A stretch of 11,833 bases of DNA from an uncultured Eubacteriales bacterium (GTDB lineage: Bacteria; Bacillota_A; Clostridia; Christensenellales; Aristaeellaceae), in NCBI GenBank assembly GCA_900313545.1, contig OMRS01000288.1:1-11833 (forward strand), given 5' to 3'. Position 1 is the first letter of the stretch. Each line of letters starts with the position of its first letter. This document shows, in pieces, positions 1 through 10,082 of this stretch. The notes below the pieces were generated by a model. It was not told the origin of the DNA, did no database searches, and saw only the letters and a program-made list of their open reading frames with translations. The position numbers were made by a program, and so were the translations under genes.

Positions 1-552
1 ATCTTCCTCTCCGCGGATGCCTTTGGCGTGCTGCCCCCGGTTTCCATCCTGACGCCTGAGCAGACCAAGTATTACTTCCTGTCCGGCTTCACCGCCAAGC
101 TGGCCGGCACCGAGCGCGGCATTACCGAGCCCACTCCTACCTTCTCCGCATGCTTCGGCCAGGCTTTCCTTGAGCTGCATCCCACCAAGTATGCTGAGGA
201 ACTGGTCCGGAAGATGGAAAAGAGCGGTGCAAAGGCCTACCTGGTCAACACCGGCTGGAACGGCTCCGGCAAGCGGATTTCCATCAAAGACACCCGTGGT
301 ATCATCGATGCCATCCTTGACGGACACATCCTCAATGCGCCCACCAAGACCATTCCTTACTTCAACTTTGAAGTGCCCACCGAGCTGCCGGGTGTTGATC
401 CCAAGATTCTGGATCCCCGCGACACTTATGCGGATGTGGAAACCTGGAATGAGAAGGCCAAGGACCTGGCTCAGCGCTTCATCAAGAACTTTGTCAAGTA
501 TGAGTCCAATGAAGCCGGCAAGGCACTGGTTTCCGCCGGCCCCCAGCTGTAA
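1..552 (+). CDS. pckA: Phosphoenolpyruvate carboxykinase (ATP), C-terminal part
   Basis: This is the last 183 residues of an ATP-dependent PEP carboxykinase; the start lies before the window. The cytosolic enzyme interconverts oxaloacetate + ATP with PEP + CO2 + ADP. It serves gluconeogenesis or, in many gut anaerobes, CO2-fixing succinate fermentation. The visible part opens with the conserved [10 protein letters not shown] stretch, followed by [13 protein letters not shown] and a CFGQAF segment. Next comes [17 protein letters not shown], whose Arg and Thr belong to the family's adenine-binding region. The family is usually about 530-540 residues, so roughly the last third is present. It ends with TAA and an intrinsic terminator follows 16 bases later, so it is the last gene of its transcript. 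Identification is firm; only the physiological direction is inferred. Confidence 0.96.
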   Translation: MFLSADAFGVLPPVSILTPEQTKYYFLSGFTAKLAGTERGITEPTPTFSACFGQAFLELHPTKYAEELVRKMEKSGAKAYLVNTGWNGSGKRISIKDTRGIIDAILDGHILNAPTKTIPYFNFEVPTELPGVDPKILDPRDTYADVETWNEKAKDLAQRFIKNFVKYESNEAGKALVSAGPQL

Positions 553-568
553 GATATCCTGAAAAAAT

Positions 569-597
569 AGCCCCCCTTCATCTGAAGGGGGGCTTTG
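569..597 (+). terminator. Intrinsic terminator of pckA
   Basis: A perfect 11-bp GC-rich stem (569-579 with 584-594) with a 4-base ATCT loop is followed by a short TTTG run. It lies 16 bases after the pckA stop. The T tract is weak on the plus strand. A run of six A's (562-567) precedes the stem, so the structure could also stop minus-strand transcription that passes the guaB terminator. Confidence 0.85.
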
Positions 598-705
598 TGG
601 CTGTCTACGTGCCTTCTTCCCCATGCAGCCTGAAACATGTTCTCCTTTCCATGGGAAACCTGAGTCCTGCACGTGGCCTGCAGGGATGACCATGACCAAT
701 TTTAG

Positions 706-742
706 CGTAAAACAGGACAGCGCCCTATCTGGGGCGCTGTCC
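706..742 (-). terminator. Intrinsic terminator of guaB
   Basis: A perfect 11-bp stem (715-725 with 732-742) has a 6-base loop. Read on the minus strand it is followed by a T-rich stretch (TGTTTTA). It begins 49 bases after the guaB stop codon. Together with the pckA terminator it insulates the two convergent genes. The rest of the 553-791 gap shows no gene with a plausible ribosome binding site. Confidence 0.85.
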
Positions 743-791
743 TTCATGACGGAAATGGCAGACAATCGTGCTTTGCGGGAAGACAGGCTTC

Positions 792-3731
<2,940 letters not shown>

Positions 3732-3732
<1 letters not shown>

Positions 3733-5108
3733 CAGTCATCCTCTTTTGACATGGCCAGGGCGGCCTGGAGCATGATGGCGCATTCCATCCGCTTGCGGAA
3801 CAGTTCACATCCGGTCCGGTAGACTCCTTTGACGGACCCGGTGGCATGATAGGCATTGGCTGCACAGCCGCCGGAGCAGTAAAGCCTGGCCCAGCAATCC
3901 CGGCACTCCTCACGGGCGTAGACATTGCAGGAGGCAAACTCCTGCCGGACAGCTTCATTGGTGACACCGTGCCACACATCCCCCAACCGGAACCTCTCCT
4001 CGCCCACAAACTGGTGACAGGGATACAGGTCCCCCCAGGGCGTGACTGCCATGTACTCCGTCCCGGAACCGCACCCTGAGATGCGCTTGTAGATGCAGGG
4101 TCCGTCCGCCAGATCCAGCATATAGTGGTAGAAGGTGAAGGGGCGTCCTTCCCTGTGCCGCCTGAGCATCAGCCGGGCAAGATCCTCATACTGCCGGAGC
4201 ACGATGGGCAGGTCCTCCTGTGTGAGCGCCGCCGGATCCCCCTCGGCGCAGACCACGGGTTCCATGCTCAATTCGCTGAATCCCAGATCCAGCATGGTTT
4301 CGATATCCTTGAGAAAATCCGGATTGGCATGGGTAAATGTTCCCCTCATGTAGTAGTTCTTTCCTCCACGGGCCTTGACCAGCTTCTGGAACAGAGGTAC
4401 TACCCGGTCCCAGCTCCCGTTCCCCGCATAGTCCACCCGGCAGCGGTCGTGGATTTCCCTGCGGCCGTCCAGACTGAGGACCACGTTGCTCATTTCCCGG
4501 TTGGCAAAATCAATAACTTCGTCATTGATGAGCATTCCGTTGGTGGTCAGTGTGAAACGGAAATTCTTTCCGTGTTGCTTTTCGATGGACCGGGCATATG
4601 CCACCAGCTGCCGGACCACTTCAAAATTCATCAGGGGTTCTCCGCCGAAGAAGTCCACCTCCAGATTCCGCCGGTTGGCGGAATGGGCCACAAGGAAGTC
4701 GAGGGCCTGCCTGCCTACATCAAAGGACATGACTGCCCGCTCCCCATGGTACTTGCCCTGGCTTGCAAAGCAGTAGGCACAATTGAGATTGCAGGTGTGG
4801 GCCACATGCAGACACAGGGCCTTAACCACCCCTGAAGTGCGCTGTTTCAGTTCACCGGCCAGAGGTTCAAAGGTGTCCTGCGTGAACAGGCGTCCCTGTT
4901 CCCGAAGTGCGGTCACCTGATCATAGCATTCCCCAATCTCTTCCAGGCTCTGTCCAAACTGCCGGGCAAGTTCTTCAATCAGCTGGTCACGGGGCGTTGT
5001 CAGATACCGGCCGATGAGTTCATAGGCGATTTCGTCCACCACGTGCACGGATGCCGAACACGGGTCCACCACGATATAGAACTCATCCAGATGGAAACGA
5101 TGTATCAT
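3732..5108 (-). CDS. scfB: SCIFF peptide maturase, radical SAM/SPASM thioether-forming enzyme
   Basis: A 458-residue radical SAM enzyme that should install Cys-derived thioether crosslinks in the SCIFF precursor encoded just upstream. An N-terminal region of about 90 residues resembles the peptide-recognition part of such maturases. The radical SAM core follows, with CNLNCAYC (Cys106, 110, 113) binding the SAM-cleaving [4Fe-4S] cluster, then FFGGEP (153-158) and TLTTNG. The C-terminal SPASM domain has cysteines at 338, 346, 364, 394, 402, 405, 411, 415, 434 and 443, including CRDCWARLYCSGGC, and should hold two auxiliary clusters. The start at 5108 has AGGAG 7 bases upstream. A terminator hairpin separates it from the precursor gene. 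Alternative roles within the SPASM family are unlikely because a clear SCIFF peptide is its neighbour. Confidence 0.95.
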
Positions 5109-5134
5109 AGGTCTTCTCCTGAATTATCAATATG

Positions 5135-5160
5135 AAAAAACCGCCGCGAATGCGCGGCGG
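5135..5160 (-). terminator. Internal terminator/attenuator between SCIFF gene and maturase
   Basis: A perfect 8-bp, all-GC stem (5141-5148 with 5153-5160) has a 4-base loop. On the minus strand it is followed directly by six T's (5140-5135). It lies 14 bases after the SCIFF stop codon and before the maturase ribosome binding site. It should end most transcripts after the short peptide gene, so peptide exceeds enzyme. No separate maturase promoter is evident in the gap. Confidence 0.88.
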
Positions 5161-5174
5161 GTCCGGGTCATCTC

Positions 5175-5327
5175 TTACTTGTCCTGCTTCTTGTTTTCAC
5201 ACTGCTGATTCGCAATTCCGCAGCTGGTCTTGCAGGCAGACTGGCAGGAAGTCTGGCACTCTCCGCAGCCGCCCTTCTTTGCACTTTCACAAAGGTTGCG
5301 CGTGGTCAGAGTCTTGATATGAGTCAT
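5175..5327 (-). CDS. scfA: SCIFF ranthipeptide precursor (six-cysteine peptide family)
   Basis: A 50-residue ribosomally made precursor that the adjacent radical SAM enzyme should crosslink through thioethers. The leader MTHIKTLTTRNL matches the usual SCIFF start. The core has the signature CGECQTSCQSACKTSC followed by an ANQ-x-CE segment, with the six family cysteines at 21, 24, 28, 32, 36 and 43. Cys13 is an extra one. Position 37, after KTSC, is Gly. The start at 5327 is chosen because GGAGG (5337-5341) sits 9 bases upstream and because an upstream in-frame ATG at 5372 falls inside the promoter. SCIFF peptides are near-universal in Clostridia. Their mature role is poorly understood, though signalling has been suggested. 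The family call is firm; the crosslink pattern is not known. Confidence 0.95.
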   Translation of the reverse strand: MTHIKTLTTRNLCESAKKGGCGECQTSCQSACKTSCGIANQQCENKKQDK

Positions 5328-5362
5328 ATTTCTGATCCTCCGTTTTCGTATTGGGATAGGGC

Positions 5363-5391
5363 ATTTTACCACAGGGGAGTCATTAAGTCAA
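5363..5391 (-). promoter_or_regulatory. Promoter of the SCIFF operon
   Basis: On the minus strand, TTGACT (5386-5391) and TAAAAT (5363-5368) are separated by 17 bases, with a TG one base before the -10 (extended -10). Transcription should start near 5356, giving a leader of about 29 bases before the SCIFF ATG. An AT-rich stretch directly upstream could act as an UP element. Confidence 0.85.
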
Positions 5392-5400
5392 CAAGCTTGC

Positions 5401-5430
5401 TTTATGTATATTAATTATAATATAAATGAA
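5401..5430. repeat. AT-rich imperfect inverted repeat between divergent promoters
   Basis: The centre is ATATTA (5408-5413), a 4-base spacer and TAATAT (5418-5423). Pairing continues outward with a few mismatches to about 30 bases. It starts about 10 bases upstream of the SCIFF -35 box in otherwise GC-rich DNA. It may be an UP element or a regulator site; the sequence alone cannot tell which. Confidence 0.5.
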
Positions 5431-5483
5431 TTTCCGTACAGAGATTTGACTCATGATTGTTCTTCTCGTATGACAAGCGTGGA

Positions 5484-5512
5484 TTGACGGGGCGGGCATT
5501 TGAGAGTATCCT
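5484..5512 (+). promoter_or_regulatory. Probable promoter of the metallophosphoesterase-rhomboid pair
   Basis: TTGACG (5484-5489) and TATCCT (5507-5512) are 17 bases apart. The -10 is imperfect. Transcription would start near 5519, shortly before the AAAGGAG ribosome binding site at 5525-5531. A second TTGACT at 5445 has a poorer -10 (TATGAC). Confidence 0.6.
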
Positions 5513-5537
5513 ATTCCCAATGATAAAGGAGCTCTGA

Positions 5538-6314
5538 ATGATGCAGGAAACTACCTATGTCCTCCCTACTCTTCCCTGTTCCATCGCTCTGTTGGCGGAC
5601 TTTCACAACTCAGACCCGGAACCCGTCATGGATATTGTTGCCCGGCGTAATCCGCAGATTATCTGCATCGCCGGAGACCTCATGATGGACATCGGAGAAC
5701 AGCGGCAAAGCCTGAGAGATCCCGGTTCAAATGTGCTGCCCCTGCTGGCTGACTGTGTCCGTCTGGCCCCGACTTTCCTTTCCCTGGGGAATCACGAGTC
5801 CTGTCTGAGGAAAAAGGACCTGTCCCTGCTTTCTTCCACGGGCTGCCATGTTCTGGACAATCGGTTTGAAGTCTTTGGAAACCTGGTCATCGGCGGGCTG
5901 ACCTCAGGGAGGGTGCTGGGAATGCGTGCCTGGCGCGCGTCCCGCGCTGGACTTCCGCACACCGGGGATCTCCGCCGGGAGCGCGGAAAAAAGCCGCCGG
6001 ATCTGGAATGGCTGAATGTGTTTTTTCAGCAGGAGGGGTACCATATTCTGCTTTGCCACCATCCTGAGTACTATCCCCGTTATCTGAAGAACCTCCCTCT
6101 GGATCTGGTCCTCTCAGGCCATGCTCATGGCGGACAGTGGCGCTTCCTTGGGCAGGGAGTGTTTGCGCCGGACCAGGGACTCTTTCCTCCGCTGACGTCC
6201 GGTGTCCATGATGGAAAACTGGTGATCAGCCGTGGCATGACCAACACCAAACGGATTCCCCGGATCAACAATCCTCCGGAAGTGGTTTTTCTGACTCCCG
6301 AAGGTTCCATATGA
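5538..6314 (+). CDS. Calcineurin-like metallophosphoesterase (YkuE/YaeI-like)
   Basis: A 258-residue binuclear-metal phosphoesterase. The ordered metal-binding motifs are all visible: DFH (Asp21, His23), GDLM (Asp47), GNHE (84-87), CHHPEYY (His174, His175) and SGHAHGGQ (194-200). The GHAHGGQ ending is typical of the YkuE/YaeI branch, some members of which act near the membrane on lipid-linked phosphates; the substrate here is unknown. No signal peptide or membrane anchor is evident, unlike many YkuE proteins, so it is probably cytosolic. The start is one of two adjacent ATGs (5538 or 5541) 6-9 bases after AAAGGAG. The stop is followed 9 bases later by the rhomboid gene, so the two are likely cotranscribed. 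Confidence 0.9.
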   Translation: MMQETTYVLPTLPCSIALLADFHNSDPEPVMDIVARRNPQIICIAGDLMMDIGEQRQSLRDPGSNVLPLLADCVRLAPTFLSLGNHESCLRKKDLSLLSSTGCHVLDNRFEVFGNLVIGGLTSGRVLGMRAWRASRAGLPHTGDLRRERGKKPPDLEWLNVFFQQEGYHILLCHHPEYYPRYLKNLPLDLVLSGHAHGGQWRFLGQGVFAPDQGLFPPLTSGVHDGKLVISRGMTNTKRIPRINNPPEVVFLTPEGSI

Positions 6315-6323
6315 GAGGTGCAC

Positions 6324-6893
6324 ATGCAAAAGCGCAGAATCGTTTTCACTTTCAATGCCCCGTTTATCCTCCTGTTTGCCATTGTTTCCCTGGGAGCACT
6401 GGGACTTTCGATACTCACGGGAGAAAAAAGCAACCAGATGGTTTTTTCAGTATACCGTTCTCCCTTCAGTATGCTGTATATCCTCCGTCTGTTTTGTCAC
6501 GTCCTGGGGCATGCAGATTTTACCCATTACCTGTCCAACATGGCATCTATCCTGGCATTGGGTGCCATTGTGGAAGAGCGCTACGGGAGCATGCGGCTGT
6601 TTATCATGTGTGCCGTCACGGCAGTGGTCTCCGCGCTCTTCCATCTGACGCTGGGCCCGGCCTCCACCGCGCTGATGGGCGCATCCGGCATCGTGTACAT
6701 GCTGATTTTTCTGGCGTCCACTGCCGGAGCCAAGTCCGGTGAGATTCCTCTGACCCTGATCGCAGTTGCGGCTCTGTACCTGACCCAGGAAATCACGGCA
6801 GGACTGTTCAGTGCCGACAATATCTCCCACCTGACGCATATCGTGGGTGGAATCTGCGGCGCTATGATGGGCCTGTTCCTGCACCACAGCTGA
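6324..6893 (+). CDS. Rhomboid-family intramembrane serine protease
   Basis: A 189-residue, mostly hydrophobic protein with about six membrane segments, a minimal rhomboid. Rhomboids cut transmembrane segments of partner proteins within the bilayer. Catalytic features visible are HADFTHYLSN (His63, His68, Asn72; oxyanion-hole region), MGASG with nucleophile Ser121, and HLTHIVGG with the likely catalytic His172 in the last segment. The start was set at ATG 6324, 5 bases after a GAGAGG Shine-Dalgarno sequence. A GTG at 6318 is also in frame but overlaps that site. It follows the metallophosphoesterase by 9 bases and ends before a terminator. The substrate is unknown. Confidence 0.9.
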   Translation: MQKRRIVFTFNAPFILLFAIVSLGALGLSILTGEKSNQMVFSVYRSPFSMLYILRLFCHVLGHADFTHYLSNMASILALGAIVEERYGSMRLFIMCAVTAVVSALFHLTLGPASTALMGASGIVYMLIFLASTAGAKSGEIPLTLIAVAALYLTQEITAGLFSADNISHLTHIVGGICGAMMGLFLHHS

Positions 6894-6960
6894 ATTTCGC
6901 TGAAGAATCCGCACGTTTTTTCCGCGGTTTTCCGATCCCCTACATGAACCGAAAGAGAAA

Positions 6961-7004
6961 AACCCGCCGTTTCGGAGAAATCACCTCCGCTGCGGCGGGC
7001 TTTT
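6961..7004. terminator. Bidirectional intrinsic terminator (rhomboid / metH)
   Basis: A 7-bp outer GC stem (6963-6969 with 6993-6999) encloses a second 5-bp stem (6973-6977 with 6985-6989). It is flanked by A's on the left and TTTT on the right. It therefore has a T tract in both directions and can end the rhomboid transcript on the plus strand and the metH transcript on the minus strand. The rest of the 6894-7006 gap shows nothing else clear. Confidence 0.88.
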
Positions 7005-7006
7005 GC

Positions 7007-9334
7007 TTAGTCAGGGATCAGTGTCCGGGCAATGTCCTGGGTCTGTTTGGCATCTTTGGCGTAGTAATCCGCGCCGATTTCATCGGCATACGCCTGGGTG
7101 AGCACGGCACCGCCCACCACAATGGGGATGCGGATTCCCTTTTCGTGGAAGAGGTCGATAGTCCGTTTCATTCCTGGGAGGGTGGTGGTCATCAGGGCGG
7201 ACAGGCCCACCAGACGCGCATGGTTCTGCAGGGCTGCCTCCAGCACCCGCTCCGCCGGAACGTCCCGGCCCAGGTCGATCACTTTGAAGCCGGTATTCTC
7301 CAGAACGGTACGGACGATGTTCTTGCCGATATCGTGGATGTCTCCCTCCACCGTCGCCAGCACAATGGGGCCTTTTTCACCGATGCTTCCGCCGGACATC
7401 TGCGCGCGCAGCACATCAAAGGCTGCGCCGGCAGCCTTTGCGGAGTTCATGAGCTGCGGCAGGAAGATCTGCTGCGTTTCATAGCGGGTTCCCACTTCAT
7501 CCAGTGCCGGGAGGATGTTTCTGCTGATCACCTCCATGGGGTCCGTATGCACAAGCAGTTCCCGAACTGCCTGTTCCGCGTCTCCTTCCAGTCCGCGGAG
7601 AATGGCATCCTCCAGGCTGAGAACGCCATGCTCCGCCTGAGGCCGGACCTGCACCATCGCATGCATCTCGGAATACCGCCTGGCTCCCTCATCCTCTCCT
7701 GTGAGCACCCTGCAGGCATCCACGGTATCCATGATTTCCTTCTGGCAGGGATTCAATATGGGCAGCGTGAGGCCGCAGGCGATAGCCTGGGAGAGAAAGG
7801 TCCGGGTCAGCAGCAGCCTTTCGGGCAGGCCGAAGGAGATATTGCTCACGCCAAGCACCGTCTGCATCCCCTGTCTGCGGATATCCCGCACAGCCCTGAG
7901 GGTTTCCTGGACCTGATCCTGCTGGGCGCCGGCGGTCAGCGTCAGGCAGTCCACGCAGATGTTTTCCCTGCGGATGCCCTCCGCTTCGGCCCGTGTGCAG
8001 ATCGTCCGGGCATATTTCAGCCGTTCTTCAGTACTCTGGGGCAGGGCGCTTTTTCCCATCGCCAGCGCGACGATAGCCGCACCGTACTTCCTGGCCAGGG
8101 GCAGGACGCTGTCCATGGATGCTTCAGAGGCGTTGACGCTGTTGATCAGGCATCGGCCGGGCGCCGTTCGGAGACCAGCCTCAAGCACCTGGGGATTGGT
8201 GGAATCGATGCACAGGGGCAGGCTGCTGACTGCGGTCACCGTGAGCACGACCTCCCTCATCAGACGGACCTCGTCCACACCGGGAACGCCCACATTGATG
8301 TCCAGAAGCTCAGCACCCGCTTCTTCCTGTTCTGCCGCAAGCCGTTCCACTTCACGCAGGTCTCCCTGCCGCAGTACCTCCTGGAGCTTCTTCTTGCCCG
8401 TGGGATTGATACGCTCCCCGATCACGTGGATTCCTCCGTCCAGATGAACCACCCGGGACATGGAGCACAGGCCGCTGCGGGCCGCGGGACGAGACTGTGT
8501 CTTTTCAGGCCGGCTGTCGGACAATGCCCGGATGAAAGCCGGGGTCGTTCCGCAGCAGCCACCCAGATAATCCGCCAGATGATGAGAGGCCATCTGCCGG
8601 GCAAATTCCTCAGGGGTCATCTCATATGCGCCGGTCATGGGGTCCGGCATTCCGGCATTGGGCTTGAGAATCAGCGGCAGGTCGGTATAAGCGGCCATCC
8701 GTTCAAGGATGCCCGCGGCGGCCTCCGGCCCGATGGAGCAGTTGATGCCCACCGCCGAGACTCCCAGCGCACTGAGGGACAGCGCGGCGGCTTCCGCACT
8801 GACGCCCAGGAAGGTCCTGCCTGTGGCTTCAAAGGTCATGGTGGCAAAGACTGGCAGGTCGCACCTGTCCCTGGCGGCCAGGATGCCGGCACGAATCTCC
8901 ATCAGGTCTGAAAATGTCTCAAAATAGATCAGGTCAGCGCCGGCACGCACACCGGCATCGATCACTTCGCTGAAGATGGACTCCGCCTCCTGGGGATCCA
9001 GGGTGCCCAATGGCCGGAGCATTTCCCCGATGGGGCCGATATCCAGAGCAACACGCGCAAGGCTGCCTGCAGCTCTTCTGGCATTGCCTACTGCCGCACT
9101 CACCACCTCCGCCACCGTGACCCCCTTTCCTTCCAGCTTGCGCCGGTTGGCACCAAAGGTGTTGGTCAGCAGGATCCGTGAGCCAGCTTCCAGATAGTTC
9201 CTGTGCACCTGCTCGATCACTTCCGGTCTGCGCAGATTCAGCAGTTCCGGTGCCTCACCCGGACGAAGATGTTCCTGAAGCTGGGTTCCCATGCCTCCAT
9301 CCAGCAGGCAGATCTGTTCCGGTTTCATCTCCAT
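7007..9334 (-). CDS. metH: Cobalamin-dependent methionine synthase lacking the activation domain
   Basis: A 775-residue enzyme that moves the methyl group of 5-methyltetrahydrofolate via cobalamin to homocysteine, giving methionine and tetrahydrofolate. The homocysteine domain (about 5-290) has LLDGGMGTQ and zinc ligands Cys199 and Cys260/261 (GGCCGTTP). The pterin domain (about 300-560) has GERINPTG and DINVGVPG. The B12 module follows: helical cap about 565-645, then GDIHDIG with axial His667 and SALMTT. The C-terminal AdoMet reactivation domain of E. coli MetH (about 1200 residues) is absent; that role falls to the gene 19 bases upstream. The start is ATG 9334; GTG 9340 is possible. No cobalamin or SAM riboswitch is visible nearby. 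A homocysteine-independent methyltransferase role is unlikely given the complete domains. Confidence 0.94.
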   Translation of the reverse strand: MEMKPEQICLLDGGMGTQLQEHLRPGEAPELLNLRRPEVIEQVHRNYLEAGSRILLTNTFGANRRKLEGKGVTVAEVVSAAVGNARRAAGSLARVALDIGPIGEMLRPLGTLDPQEAESIFSEVIDAGVRAGADLIYFETFSDLMEIRAGILAARDRCDLPVFATMTFEATGRTFLGVSAEAAALSLSALGVSAVGINCSIGPEAAAGILERMAAYTDLPLILKPNAGMPDPMTGAYEMTPEEFARQMASHHLADYLGGCCGTTPAFIRALSDSRPEKTQSRPAARSGLCSMSRVVHLDGGIHVIGERINPTGKKKLQEVLRQGDLREVERLAAEQEEAGAELLDINVGVPGVDEVRLMREVVLTVTAVSSLPLCIDSTNPQVLEAGLRTAPGRCLINSVNASEASMDSVLPLARKYGAAIVALAMGKSALPQSTEERLKYARTICTRAEAEGIRRENICVDCLTLTAGAQQDQVQETLRAVRDIRRQGMQTVLGVSNISFGLPERLLLTRTFLSQAIACGLTLPILNPCQKEIMDTVDACRVLTGEDEGARRYSEMHAMVQVRPQAEHGVLSLEDAILRGLEGDAEQAVRELLVHTDPMEVISRNILPALDEVGTRYETQQIFLPQLMNSAKAAGAAFDVLRAQMSGGSIGEKGPIVLATVEGDIHDIGKNIVRTVLENTGFKVIDLGRDVPAERVLEAALQNHARLVGLSALMTTTLPGMKRTIDLFHEKGIRIPIVVGGAVLTQAYADEIGADYYAKDAKQTQDIARTLIPD

Positions 9335-9353
9335 CTTCACTCTTTCCTTTCCT

Positions 9354-9998
9354 CTATGAATTCCGTTCCTCCCGGAACGGGCAGTCCGTTTTTGCACACA
9401 GCGCGCATCGGGTAGGTCTTCTGGGTACGAGCCTGTCACAGATGCCCATCACGGCTGTCACGGATTTCCGGGGAATCAGGATGCCGCTTTGGCTGACCGT
9501 CAGTCCGATACGCCGGCCTGCATCCAGCAGACCCACAAGGTCCCTTGAACTCTCCATGGGGAAATCCCCGTAGCCCGGACTGAAACGGTCGGTCAGGAAC
9601 CGTCCTTCCCGCTGAAACTGTGTACGAAGCCGTGCCTCCTGCACATCACACAGTGCTTCCACTGCCGCGCTGGCACATGCGTCCAGAATCAGGGCAAACG
9701 CCGGATCCTGTGCGGCGCGGCGGAGGCACTGCTCCACGCGTGCCCCCAGCGTCGCGGCAAGACAGATGACTTCGCGACAGTCCTGAAGGTGGTGCGCCAT
9801 CTCCTGTCCCTTCAGAACGAAGGAGAGCTGTTCCACCGGCCATTTCCGGAAGATGATCCGGGCAGGGCCCGACATCTCCAGCATTTCCTGTCCCCTGCGG
9901 ATATCCTCAAGCAGGGATTCCTCCACAGGCTGTCCGTGCCAGCCCAGATAATGGAGCACCTCCGCCAGGGGCGCCGCAGGGACCTGCATGACCTCCAT
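9354..9998 (-). CDS. Stand-alone MetH activation-domain protein
   Basis: A 214-residue protein related to the C-terminal reactivation domain of B12-dependent methionine synthase. In that domain AdoMet and reduced cobalamin are brought together so that oxidised cob(II)alamin is remethylated. The signature RFSPGYGDFP (138-147) is clear, as is the later LTVSQSGILIPRKSVTAVMG (166-185). It resembles the separate activation proteins known in Thermotoga and many Clostridia. The tail has CALCAKTDCPF (Cys198, 201, 206), a small CxxC-x4-C motif that could bind a metal. The start at 9998 has a GGAGGGG Shine-Dalgarno run upstream. It lies directly before metH with metH's ribosome binding site over its stop, which makes the functional pairing convincing. 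Confidence 0.9.
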   Translation of the reverse strand: MEVMQVPAAPLAEVLHYLGWHGQPVEESLLEDIRRGQEMLEMSGPARIIFRKWPVEQLSFVLKGQEMAHHLQDCREVICLAATLGARVEQCLRRAAQDPAFALILDACASAAVEALCDVQEARLRTQFQREGRFLTDRFSPGYGDFPMESSRDLVGLLDAGRRIGLTVSQSGILIPRKSVTAVMGICDRLVPRRPTRCALCAKTDCPFREERNS

Positions 9999-10038
9999 GT
10001 CTGAGTTCCCCTCCTTCCCTCTTCACTTCATGGATGCG

Positions 10039-10067
10039 AAAAAGCCTGATGGGCATTCATCAGGCTT
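10039..10067 (-). terminator. Intrinsic terminator after the acyl carrier protein gene
   Basis: A perfect 10-bp stem (10042-10051 with 10058-10067) has a 6-base loop. Read on the minus strand it runs into five T's. It lies 16 bases after the carrier protein stop and only about 40 bases before the MetH activation gene. It separates two functionally unrelated gene pairs. No promoter with a good -35/-10 pair is seen between it and the next gene. Confidence 0.88.
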
Positions 10068-10082
10068 GCGGTTGTTCGGGGA

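Noticed and set aside
553..791. Small gene in the pckA-guaB gap (for example from 623)
   Set aside because: There is no ribosome binding site, the frame overlaps the guaB terminator and guaB itself, and the sequence is not protein-like.
4125..4835. A 236-codon plus-strand frame opposite the SCIFF maturase
   Set aside because: It is a shadow of a well-supported radical SAM gene, and its start has no supported leader.
5328..5372. Earlier start for the SCIFF peptide at 5372
   Set aside because: That ATG is within the promoter, upstream of the predicted transcription start, and the family begins at the M-x-HIKTL sequence.
6944..8911. A 655-codon plus-strand open frame opposite metH
   Set aside because: It lies wholly antisense to a well-conserved gene, starts inside the terminator region, has no recognisable domain, and is low-complexity in the way GC-rich shadow frames are.
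9999..10082. Cobalamin or SAM riboswitch before the metH operon
   Set aside because: The gap is 84 bases and mostly filled by a simple terminator; there is no room for, and no motif of, these riboswitches.
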